From positions 1 through 54,746 of the forward strand of contig CBDCBA010000030.1 of assembly GCA_965214125.1 (NCBI GenBank): a stretch of 54,746 nt of DNA, in the 5' to 3' direction. Within the stretch, counting starts at the first letter, position 1. Every line of letters begins with the position of its first letter. Source of the stretch: CBDCBA01 sp965214125 (GTDB lineage Bacteria > Planctomycetota > Phycisphaerae > Tepidisphaerales > Tepidisphaeraceae). The position numbers and the translations under genes are program-made. Below the pieces are notes generated by a model. The model did not search any database. It saw only the letters and a program-made list of their open reading frames with translations, and had not been told where the DNA came from. Positions 47,578 through 54,746 of the stretch are shown here, piece after piece.

Positions 47578-49014
47578 TCAAAACCGCGCGAAGCTGGATG
47601 CGTCAAGCCTGCGATCCACCTCCAGCAGCGGCTTGCCCGGCACCAGCACGTTCGCCCGCAGGAGCAGCAGGAAGCCGACCATCGCGCCCAGCGAGAGGAG
47701 CACCAGCGCCACCAGCAACCGCGGGCGGCGCGGCGTCAGCGTGCCGATCATGGCACCAAACCCCAGCATGAACAGCGGCGCCAGCTCGAGGTACGCCCGG
47801 TTCCCGAAGCTGTTGGGCCCAAACCACCACGCCCACCACGCCGCGTTGATGTACCACACGCTGGCCGCCGTGAGCAGCAACCCGAGCATAATCGGGTCAC
47901 GCCAGCGGCTCGCGGCAAAGGCGACCGCCAGGATCAGGCCCGGCGAATAGAAGAACAGGCCGTTGCGCGAGCTGAACAGCGAGCGCAGCAACGCCGGCCG
48001 CGTCCAGTGGAACTCCTCATGGCCGTAGTACCCCGCCGCCGCTGCCAGGCTCGGTCGCTCGGGGGCCTCGGCGCGACCCTCGACCGAGGCCGCGGGCTGC
48101 GCCGTTGCCGCGGTTGCCACCGGCGTCGGCGCGGGTCGCAGGGCCCGCAGTTGCAAACCGACCGCGAGGATCGCCACGATCACGCCGATGCTCGCGAGCC
48201 AATACGATCCCGCGGGCGCGTCTGATAACGGCGCGGCGCGGCGCGATCGGATCCACATCACCACGGGCACCACGACGAACAGCACGTTTGTGTATCGCGT
48301 GACGGTCGCCATCGCGAGGCAGCCGAGGGCAAGGCAGGCCCAGGTGATGCGCCCGCGCCGATCGCCCGCGCCGCCAAGTTGCCAGGCGCAGCCGAGCTGC
48401 CAGGCGCAGCCGACGAGCAGCGCGGTCCAGACGATCCCCACCAGGTGCGGCGAGAGCGGGTCGCGCTGGCTGTAGTAGACGACGTGCGATCCGAACCACC
48501 ACAGCAGCGTCCCGCCCACCGCCGCCCCGCTGCTCAGGCCCAGCGCCCGCTCCCCGACGCGCGCGACGACGCCCGCCGCCAGCGTCATCAATAATGCCGT
48601 GTTTGCAGCGAGGCACGTCTGATAAACCAGCCCGTAGCCGTCGGTGTGAACGTCGAAGCCGAGCGCCTTGGCCGCGACTGCGACGCCGTGGCCGATCGCG
48701 TAGGCCGGCAGGTGCGTCAGGGCGGTGCCGATCGGGTAGCGGTTGATGCCGCGGTCGTGGGGCGCGTGCATCCAGTGCGGGCCGCGCTGGTTGGCGATGT
48801 TCAGGTCCTGGTCGAACAGGATCGACGGCAGGAACGCGAAGTAGCCCGCCGCGTCGCCATGGATCAGCCCGTGCGCGTAGGCCGCCTCCTCGCGGCGCTC
48901 GAGCCGCTCGTTCATCGTGAACAGCGAGAGCCCGAAAAAGAGCAGCCCCGCCAGCGGCAACGCGAGGTAGGCCCAGCGGCGTGACTGGATCGGGCGTGGC
49001 GGGACGGCGGGCAT
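47578..49014 (-). CDS. Multi-pass membrane protein, GT39/ArnT-like
   Basis: 478 residues from ATG 49014, or 489 from GTG 49047. About ten hydrophobic segments (LALPLAGLLFFGLSLFTMNE; ALLMTLAAGVVARVGERAL; VIVAILAVGLQLRALRP; IMLGLLLTAASVWYINAAWW; AYLELAPLFMLGFGAMIGTL; LLVALVLLSLGAMVGFLLLL). Large periplasmic loops follow segment 1 (GDAAGYFAFLPSILFDQDLN with an acidic residue near the membrane) and occur near GHEEFHWTRP. The pattern resembles GT39/GT83-type glycosyltransferases that use polyprenyl-linked sugars. A 15-base direct repeat produces GCAWQLGCAWQLG. Donor and acceptor unknown. Confidence 0.7.
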   Translation of the reverse strand: MPAVPPRPIQSRRWAYLALPLAGLLFFGLSLFTMNERLERREEAAYAHGLIHGDAAGYFAFLPSILFDQDLNIANQRGPHWMHAPHDRGINRYPIGTALTHLPAYAIGHGVAVAAKALGFDVHTDGYGLVYQTCLAANTALLMTLAAGVVARVGERALGLSSGAAVGGTLLWWFGSHVVYYSQRDPLSPHLVGIVWTALLVGCAWQLGCAWQLGGAGDRRGRITWACLALGCLAMATVTRYTNVLFVVVPVVMWIRSRRAAPLSDAPAGSYWLASIGVIVAILAVGLQLRALRPAPTPVATAATAQPAASVEGRAEAPERPSLAAAAGYYGHEEFHWTRPALLRSLFSSRNGLFFYSPGLILAVAFAASRWRDPIMLGLLLTAASVWYINAAWWAWWFGPNSFGNRAYLELAPLFMLGFGAMIGTLTPRRPRLLVALVLLSLGAMVGFLLLLRANVLVPGKPLLEVDRRLDASSFARF

Positions 49015-49050
49015 CGCGGGGAACAACTGTGCGGCGGTCGGTGCCACAAC

Positions 49051-50904
49051 CTACGCCACCCGCGCCGTTGCGGCATCGGCGGGATTGCCCGACATTCTCG
49101 AACCCGTGGAGTCGTCGACTGAAATGCGCTCGACGTAGACGTAATACGCCCCGAGGAGTGGGCGGCCGTCGGCATCGTCGAACCAGGTGTACAGGTGCTG
49201 CTTGCCGGCCGGGAGCTCGACCTCGAACGTCGCTTTCTCGTCGGACGGACCGACCGGCTGCGCCAACCGCTTGCCGCCGGCGTGCAGGCGGGCACTGGCG
49301 ATCGGCAACGCGCGGCCGGGGCCGGCCTGGCCATCGTGAAGCTCCGCCGGCTCGCACCCCGCGGCGACGGGCCGCTTCGCCTCGCGCGGCCAGCGGCGCA
49401 GCTCGACCGTGAACGTCCCGGCGGTCGCGACGTCGACGAGCCAAAAGCTGTTCTTCGGATCGCCGCGCAGCACCTGCTGCTGTTGGTCGAGGAAGACGTC
49501 CCGCCACTCGCAGGCGCTCAGGAGCGACGGGTTCTCCGCGGCACTGCCAAGGATGACGGCCTGCGGCTCGTTCGCCGTGTCCTTCACCTCATCCCACCAG
49601 TTGTCGAGATGCCGGCGAAGCCGCCCGACGACCTCCGGGTGCGCCGCCGCCACGTCGCGCCGCTGCATCGGGTCGGCGTCGAGGTCGTAGAGCGATTGCC
49701 CCTCCAAAAGCCGCCAACGCTTCCACAGGACGGCCGCCCCCTCCTTGCGCAACATCGATGGTGCGTCCGGCGTCGGGTAGTCGAGCCCGACGGGCATCCG
49801 GCTGTAGTTGATGACGAGCGTGCGATCCTCCGGCAACGCCGCCTCGCCGCGCAACGTTGACGCGAGCGAGACGCCATCGCCGCGCCAGCCATCGGGCGGG
49901 GCGACGTCGCACAAATCGAGCAGCGTGGGCATCACATCCTGCGCCTGCGCCAGACCGCCGACGTCGCGTGGCTCGCCAAGGCCTCCGCCGGGCCAGCGGG
50001 CGAACAGCGGCACGCGGTGGCCCCCCTCCCACAGCTCGGTCTTGCCCCCGCGCATCCCCGCCGGGAAGTACGCGTGGCCGAAGGTCGAGCCGTTGTCGGT
50101 CAGGAAGAGCAGGATCGTGTCATCGAACAGGCCCGACTCGCGCAGGAAGCCGTCGAGCCCGCCGACGTTGGCGTCGATGTTCTCGATCATCGCCAGGAAC
50201 CGCACCAACTCGCGCCGCTGATCCGCGGGCAACGTCGGCACATCGCCCCGGTCCTCCGCCTCGGCCATCCGCCCCTCGACCGCCTCGCGATATTCGCTTG
50301 GCACCCAGTGCGGCGAGTGCGGCGCGTTCGTCGGCAGGTAGCAGAAGAACGGCCTTCCCTCCTCGCGCTGCTGGCCCATCCACGCGATCGCCTCGCGGAA
50401 GAAGACGTCCGTGCAGTAGCCTTCGTGCCGCTCGAGCCGATCGTTGCGCCGCAGCGTGTCGTCGAAGTAGTCGTTGTTCCACCAGTCCGGCACGCTGTTG
50501 AGGTGGCTCGACGGGAACCACAGGCAGTCGTCGAAGCCGCGGTCGAACGGGCGCGACGGACAGTTGTCGCCAAGGTGCCACTTGCCGAACAGCCCCGTGC
50601 GATACCCCGCGGCGCGGAAGGCGTCGGCGATGGTCGGGAAGCCCGCCTTGAGCATCGTCCGCCCGGCGCTGACATTGATCGCCCCGTTGCGCGCCGCGTC
50701 GACGCCCGTCAGCAACTGCCCGCGCGTGGGCGTGCACATCGGCGCGACGTGGAAGTCATCGAACCGAACGCTCGCGTCGTGAACCGCGTCGAGGTGCGGC
50801 GTGCGGACGACCGGATTGCCGTGGCACGACAGGTCGCCGTAGCCCTGATCGTCGGTCATCAGCACGATGACGTTCGGTCGTTTGGTTGGCGATGAAGCGG
50901 GCAT
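49051..50904 (-). CDS. Sulfatase (formylglycine-dependent)
   Basis: 617 residues. Sulfatase start RPNVIVLMTDDQGYGDLSCH with the metal-binding DD, and FGly motif MCTPTRGQLLTG (C-x-P-x-R). GLFGKWHLGDNCPSRPFDRG is the typical second motif and FLTDNGSTFGHAYFPAGMRG carries the metal-ligand DN. About 150 C-terminal residues beyond the usual sulfatase end form an extra beta-like domain. No signal peptide is visible, unlike most polysaccharide sulfatases. The Cys needs a formylglycine-generating enzyme, which is not in the window. Divergent from the second sulfatase by 22 bases. Substrate unknown. Confidence 0.93.
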   Translation of the reverse strand: MPASSPTKRPNVIVLMTDDQGYGDLSCHGNPVVRTPHLDAVHDASVRFDDFHVAPMCTPTRGQLLTGVDAARNGAINVSAGRTMLKAGFPTIADAFRAAGYRTGLFGKWHLGDNCPSRPFDRGFDDCLWFPSSHLNSVPDWWNNDYFDDTLRRNDRLERHEGYCTDVFFREAIAWMGQQREEGRPFFCYLPTNAPHSPHWVPSEYREAVEGRMAEAEDRGDVPTLPADQRRELVRFLAMIENIDANVGGLDGFLRESGLFDDTILLFLTDNGSTFGHAYFPAGMRGGKTELWEGGHRVPLFARWPGGGLGEPRDVGGLAQAQDVMPTLLDLCDVAPPDGWRGDGVSLASTLRGEAALPEDRTLVINYSRMPVGLDYPTPDAPSMLRKEGAAVLWKRWRLLEGQSLYDLDADPMQRRDVAAAHPEVVGRLRRHLDNWWDEVKDTANEPQAVILGSAAENPSLLSACEWRDVFLDQQQQVLRGDPKNSFWLVDVATAGTFTVELRRWPREAKRPVAAGCEPAELHDGQAGPGRALPIASARLHAGGKRLAQPVGPSDEKATFEVELPAGKQHLYTWFDDADGRPLLGAYYVYVERISVDDSTGSRMSGNPADAATARVA

Positions 50905-50926
50905 CGCCGCACGCTATCTTGCCGCC

Positions 50927-52324
50927 ATGCCCGACGCCGCCGCCAAGCGACCGAACCTGCTTTACATCATGTGCGACGAACTCCGCTGGAGCGAGGTCGG
51001 CTGCTATGGGCACGAGCGCGCCCGCACGCCGCACATGGATGCCTTCGCCGTCGAGGGCACGCGGGTGGAGCACGCCGTCAGCAACAGCCCGGTCTGCATG
51101 GCCGCGCGGAGCATCGTCCTCTCCGGCCAGCACGCCCGCACCTGCGCCGGCTCGGCGGGCAACCCCTGCCTGAAGTGGCGGCGCGACGGCGACGGCGAGC
51201 ACGGCTGGCTCTTCGACAACTACGCCCCGCCGCAAAAGGTCGGCTTCAACGACCCGACCCTGCCCCAACTACTTCAGCGGGCCGGCTACCACACCCGCGC
51301 GGTCGGCAAGTGGCACGTCGACGCCTGGCCGCACGACCTGGGCTTCGACGACTACCTCATCCCCCGCAACCACCACGCCCACACGGCCCAGCCCTTCACT
51401 GAAAACGGCGGGCCGGAGTTCTGCCCGAGCGGCTTCAGCGTCGACTACGAGGCCGACCGCGTCTGCGACTTCTTCAACACTGACGTGGCGGGCGATGAGC
51501 CTTGGTTCCTCTACTACAACATCTCCCCGCCGCACATGCCGCTGGCGGACATGCCCGAAAAGTACCTGTCGATGTTCAATCCCGCCGACGCGATCCTGCG
51601 GCCGAATGTGCTCGAGGGTTGGGAGCCCACCGAGGCGATGCGGCTGACCTACCTCTGGGACTACCGCCACTATTTCAACAAGATGCCCCACGCCACGAAG
51701 CTCCCGCACGAGGGCTTCGGCTTGCGCGAGTTGACCGCCCTCTACTGGGGCGCGACCGCCTGGGTCGACGACGTGCTGGGCCGGGTGCTTCAATCGCTCG
51801 ATGACGCCGGGCACGCCGACGACACGCTCGTCGTCTTCACGAGCGATCACGGCGACATCCTCGGCAGCCACGGACGCATGGGAAAATCGACGCTGCACGA
51901 GGAGTCGTACCGCATCCCGTTCCTCGCCCGCGGCCCCGGCGTCGCAGGGGGTCGCGTGCTGGACGACGGCGTCGCGTCGCTGGTCGACATCGCCCCCACC
52001 TTCCTCGCCGCCGCCGGGGCCGACATCCCCGGCCACCTGCACGGCGTGAATCTTCTTCCAGCCTTGGCGGGTGACGCGGCGCTGCCAAGCCACGCCATCA
52101 TCGAGACCGCCCCCGACGGCACCGGCGTCCGCACGCCCACACACGTTTACGGCTTGGAGCGGGACGGCCAAACCCTTACCGACAACGCCCACCGCTTCCA
52201 CGATCTGACGGACGACCCCCACCAACTCGGCCGCTGCGAAGACGACGCCGTTGCGGCGAACCTGGACAACATCGTGCGGGAGTGGGACGCCCGAACACCC
52301 TGGCACGCGATGCCCGAGAAGTAG
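50927..52324 (+). CDS. Sulfatase (formylglycine-dependent)
   Basis: 465 residues from ATG 50927; a longer frame would overlap the divergent gene. It has RPNLLYIMCDELRWSEVGCY, FGly region NSPVCMAARSIVLSGQHAR (C-M-A-A-R, the C-x-A-x-R variant), TRAVGKWHVDAWPHDLGFDD and LVVFTSDHGDILGSHGRMGK. The metal site Asp-Asp at the start reads DE (MCDE), as in some choline-sulfatase and phosphonate-hydrolase-like members. No signal peptide. Transcribed away from the first sulfatase, so the 22-base spacer and surrounding sequence must hold both promoters. Confidence 0.92.
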   Translation: MPDAAAKRPNLLYIMCDELRWSEVGCYGHERARTPHMDAFAVEGTRVEHAVSNSPVCMAARSIVLSGQHARTCAGSAGNPCLKWRRDGDGEHGWLFDNYAPPQKVGFNDPTLPQLLQRAGYHTRAVGKWHVDAWPHDLGFDDYLIPRNHHAHTAQPFTENGGPEFCPSGFSVDYEADRVCDFFNTDVAGDEPWFLYYNISPPHMPLADMPEKYLSMFNPADAILRPNVLEGWEPTEAMRLTYLWDYRHYFNKMPHATKLPHEGFGLRELTALYWGATAWVDDVLGRVLQSLDDAGHADDTLVVFTSDHGDILGSHGRMGKSTLHEESYRIPFLARGPGVAGGRVLDDGVASLVDIAPTFLAAAGADIPGHLHGVNLLPALAGDAALPSHAIIETAPDGTGVRTPTHVYGLERDGQTLTDNAHRFHDLTDDPHQLGRCEDDAVAANLDNIVREWDARTPWHAMPEK

Positions 52325-52335
52325 CGTCCGCCGCG

Positions 52336-53196
52336 CTATGCCCGCTTTCGCCAAGTGCTCGCCGAACAGCCGGCGATCTGGCGGAACCGCCGGGCGAACT
52401 GGTTGGGGTCCGGCCACCCCACGCGCCGCCCGACCTCGCCGATCGGCAGCGCCGTTCGCGTGAGCAACGCCGCCGCCCGGTCGACGCGCCGCCGCGCGAG
52501 GTACGCCAGCGGCGGCAGCCCGAGCTCGCGCTTGGTCAGGCGCGACAGGTAGCTCGCGTCCAACCGCACGGCATCGGCGAGCGCGTCCAACGTCCACGCC
52601 TTCGCCAAGTTCGCCTCGAGCAGCCCCACCGCCCGCCGCACCGCCGGATGCGGCAGCGGCGCCACCCCCTCGCGAACGATCGCCTCCGCCAGCGCGTCGA
52701 GCGCCAATAGCAGCGCCGCAACCGCCCGCCCGCGCGACGGCGCTACCTTGGCCGTGGCAAGATCGGCCAACTCCCGCAACGCCGCCAACGCGCGCGGCCG
52801 GGCGGTGGGACGGGTATCCCCGTGCAGCGTCGCGCCGCGCCCCAGCCACAGCAATCGGCCAAGCTGCTCGTCCTCCCGCGCCCACGCCAACTCGCCGTCC
52901 AGCAGCTCCGGGCCAAAGCAGAGGTTGAAGACCCTCAGCCCGCGGCGTCCGACCACCCGATGCCACGCCCCCGGCCGCAACCCGTAGACATTGCCGCGCC
53001 GCAGCGGGCGCACGCCGCTCAGATCCTCGTGCAGCCCACTCCCGGCGGTGACGAGGGCGAACTCCCAGAAATCGTGGTCGTGCGGCGGCGAGCCACGCGG
53101 GCCGACCGCCACCTCCCGCGCGTGGATCGGCGGCCTGCCCTCCCCGAAGACCATTGGCCGGCGAAACGTGGTGCGGGCATCATCCACGCCACGCAC
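52336..53196 (-). CDS. AraC-family transcriptional regulator with cupin domain
   Basis: 286 residues. An N-terminal cupin-like sensor (PHDHDFWEFALVTAGSGLHE, then RRGNVYGLRPGAWHRVVGR) and a C-terminal double helix-turn-helix. The latter reads AWTLDALADAVRLDASYLSR followed by LTKRELGLPPLAYLARRRVD, then LPIGEVGRRVGWPDPNQFAR followed by RFRQIAG. The cupin suggests it senses a sugar or sugar derivative. It lies between the second sulfatase and the PhyH gene and converges on the sulfatase (11 bases), so it is a candidate regulator of the sulfatase or PhyH genes. Confidence 0.93.
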   Translation of the reverse strand: MRGVDDARTTFRRPMVFGEGRPPIHAREVAVGPRGSPPHDHDFWEFALVTAGSGLHEDLSGVRPLRRGNVYGLRPGAWHRVVGRRGLRVFNLCFGPELLDGELAWAREDEQLGRLLWLGRGATLHGDTRPTARPRALAALRELADLATAKVAPSRGRAVAALLLALDALAEAIVREGVAPLPHPAVRRAVGLLEANLAKAWTLDALADAVRLDASYLSRLTKRELGLPPLAYLARRRVDRAAALLTRTALPIGEVGRRVGWPDPNQFARRFRQIAGCSASTWRKRA

Positions 53197-53270
53197 TTTA
53201 CCGCCGATGTCAACATCGGCCTAGCAATCGGTCAGTCGCGGGCTAACGCTTCCACCGACAATCACGCAGG

Positions 53271-54080
53271 ATGATCCGCATGACGATGACCGCCCCGCCG
53301 CCCGACGCCGCGACCGCCTCGCCCGAGTTGATCGACTACTACCGCGCCAACGGCTTCTGCCGCGTGCGTGGCCTGCTGTCGAAGGAGGAGGCCCAGCACT
53401 ACGCCGCCGCCGCCCTCACCGCCACGCGCGACAAGCCCGACGTCGTCAGCCGCAACGCCATTTTCACGCAGAACGTGAACGTCTGGCAACAGGACGACGC
53501 CGTGCGCGCGCTCACCCTGCTGCCGAAGATCGGCGACCTCGCCGCCCGGCTCGCCGGCACCGACCTGCGCCTCTGGCACGACCAAACGCTTCTGAAAGAG
53601 CCCGGCAAGGCCAAGCCGACCGAGTTCCACCAGGATTCGCCCTACTGGCCCCACGACTACGGCGACGGCGGGGACCGAACGATCACCTGCTGGATCGCCC
53701 TGGAGGACGTGCCCGTCGATCGCGGCTGCATGACCTTCCTGCCCGGCAGCCAGCGCAAGCTCGACCTGCCGATGCAGATCCTCAGCGACGCCCGCAGCCT
53801 GTTCGGCGTCGACCCCGACCTCGAGTTCAGCGAGCGCGTCACCGTGCCGCTGCGCGCCGGCGACTGCACCTTCCACACCGGCCGCTGCGCCCACATGGCC
53901 AACGCCAACACAACCGACCAGTGGCGTGTCGCCCACGCGATCATCTACATGCCCGCCGCCACCCGCTTCGACGGCCGGCGGCACGTGGTGACCAAGCCCC
54001 TCGTCGACGCCGGCGAACTGGCGGAGGGCAACACCTTCGACCACGCCCTCTTCCCCCGCGTCGGCGAAAGCGTCGACTAG
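53271..54080 (+). CDS. PhyH-family Fe(II)/2-oxoglutarate dioxygenase
   Basis: 269 residues from ATG 53271, or 266 from ATG 53280. Features of phytanoyl-CoA dioxygenase-like enzymes: LIDYYRANGFCRVRGLLSKE, iron-site HxD in EFHQDSPYWP, GCMTFLPGSQRKLDLP, then FHTGRCAHMANANTTDQWRV followed by AHAIIYMP with the distal His and the 2-oxoglutarate-binding Arg. No signal peptide. PhyH enzymes in planctomycetes are numerous and their substrates are mostly unknown. Here it is divergent from the AraC regulator by 74 bases, which suggests control by it. Confidence 0.92.
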   Translation: MIRMTMTAPPPDAATASPELIDYYRANGFCRVRGLLSKEEAQHYAAAALTATRDKPDVVSRNAIFTQNVNVWQQDDAVRALTLLPKIGDLAARLAGTDLRLWHDQTLLKEPGKAKPTEFHQDSPYWPHDYGDGGDRTITCWIALEDVPVDRGCMTFLPGSQRKLDLPMQILSDARSLFGVDPDLEFSERVTVPLRAGDCTFHTGRCAHMANANTTDQWRVAHAIIYMPAATRFDGRRHVVTKPLVDAGELAEGNTFDHALFPRVGESVD

Positions 54081-54121
54081 CGCGGTTGATTCGCGAAAAC
54101 GCCCGGCGGTAGATTCGCGGC

Positions 54122-54746
54122 ATGGTGGCCCCCGACGCGGAACACGTGCCTGCCCTCCCGTGCCTGCGGTGCGGCTACGACCTGACGGGCCTGGACGACC
54201 GCCGCCCGTGCCCCGAGTGCGGCCTGCTGTCGGGCTTCAGCCGGATGGACCCGCGCGAGCTCAAGCACAACCACCCACGCTGGCTGCGCGGATTGAGCCT
54301 TGGAGCGTGGCTGATCGTGCCGGCGACTCTCGCATCGTTGTTCGCGGCGCCGGCGCTGCGAATGCTCGATCGCCACCTTAGCGATATGGTCTTCCTTGCC
54401 GTCGTTGCGCGGCAACGAGTTGCCGTTGGCCCCCTGCCGTCGCGCGGACTGTTCGGCCGGCGACTCGACGCCTTTGCCGCCGCGGCGACGTTCGACGACT
54501 GGGCGTGGATGATCGGCTTCCTCTCTCTGGCCGCGCTGCCGTGCCTGTTCGTCGGGTTCGCGATGTGGCTGCTCACGCGACCCGGCCGGCTTAGCAAACC
54601 CTCCGCGCCCGCGACCTTCTTGCGCGTCCTCTCCCTCTGGCCGCTGTTCGTCGTCGCGGTGTCGCTGGCGCAGGTGTTCGAGTGGATTCAGATGAGCGGG
54701 GGGTTCGCGATAGGTCTACTCGTTCTCACGCTCGCGATCGTGGCGG
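54122..54746 (+). CDS. Zinc-ribbon membrane protein, 3'-truncated by window edge
   Basis: At least 208 residues, open to the last base. The head has a zinc ribbon with the CLRCGYDLTG ... PCPECG pattern that is, to my knowledge, a hallmark of many Phycisphaerae proteins. Membrane segments follow: SLGAWLIVPATLASLFAAPA; MIGFLSLAALPCLFVGFAMW; LRVLSLWPLFVVAVSLAQVF; and one at the edge (FAIGLLVLTLAIVA). No function known. The ribbon is likely on the cytoplasmic side. Confidence 0.75.
   Translation, partial: MVAPDAEHVPALPCLRCGYDLTGLDDRRPCPECGLLSGFSRMDPRELKHNHPRWLRGLSLGAWLIVPATLASLFAAPALRMLDRHLSDMVFLAVVARQRVAVGPLPSRGLFGRRLDAFAAAATFDDWAWMIGFLSLAALPCLFVGFAMWLLTRPGRLSKPSAPATFLRVLSLWPLFVVAVSLAQVFEWIQMSGGFAIGLLVLTLAIVA

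Overview
The window is one high-GC (roughly two-thirds G+C) bacterial contig, with genes packed on both strands and no rRNA, tRNA or CRISPR array that I could see. Several features point to a planctomycete, probably of the class Phycisphaerae. These are the zinc-ribbon protein with a CxxCGYDL...CPECG head at the right edge, the secreted STN-like and HEAT proteins, paired sulfatases, MauE-type membrane proteins, frequent starts without a Shine-Dalgarno site, and intergenic palindromes such as the GTAGGGTGGGCACG type. The assignment is inference from gene content; no marker gene was compared. Bases 1 to about 1100 are visibly AT-richer than the rest.

Layout. 1-1934: a partial protein, two membrane proteins that look like one operon (the second MauE-like), and a convergent small membrane protein. 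2050-9427 (minus): four genes read as HlyD adaptor, GAF-TM-HlyD adaptor, PqqD-like/M50 protease/HlyD fusion, and a shortened SecA-like ATPase. Each of the three internal gaps is filled by a different word-repeat hairpin. I consider this the best candidate for an undescribed export or processing system. 9601-14821: a minimal zincin, an SppA-like S49 lipoprotein protease, a zinc-ribbon/vWA-like protein, a degenerate amidase-like protein, and a Ser/Thr kinase. 14959-17311: argG, a small orphan protein, a second diverged copy of the argG 3' end, and a toxin-antitoxin pair. 17451-28656: a frameshifted APP1-type phosphatase, a glycosyltransferase, BCP-like peroxiredoxin, YkgJ cysteine-cluster protein, DUF2103-like protein, Sua5/TsaC, a secreted HEAT protein with a receiver-like insert, a membrane TPR protein, RluD-type pseudouridine synthase and TatA.

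28731-49047 is dominated by surface glycan functions: an STN-like secreted protein, a GH92-type glycosidase, a Wzm/Wzt ABC exporter, at least nine glycosyltransferases (including a two-domain GT4-GT9 fusion and a GT11-like enzyme), an FkbM-like protein, a UGM-like flavoprotein, and a multi-pass GT39-like membrane protein. Genes 38618-44540 are chained by stop/start overlaps of a few bases and probably form one transcript that builds and exports a polysaccharide through the ABC-dependent route. 49051-54080 holds two divergent sulfatases without signal peptides, an AraC-type regulator and a PhyH-type dioxygenase. A partial zinc-ribbon membrane protein runs off the right edge.

Intergenic DNA is unusually rich in long inverted repeats. 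One type (four places) fills a gap between co-directional genes from stop codon to next start, with a purine-rich 5' arm in the transcript. A second type is a compact GC-rich palindrome family (four copies with TTAGCCGCCCCGCC arms, two copies with GGTAGCCGCGGACC arms, and four single-copy relatives of the same design).
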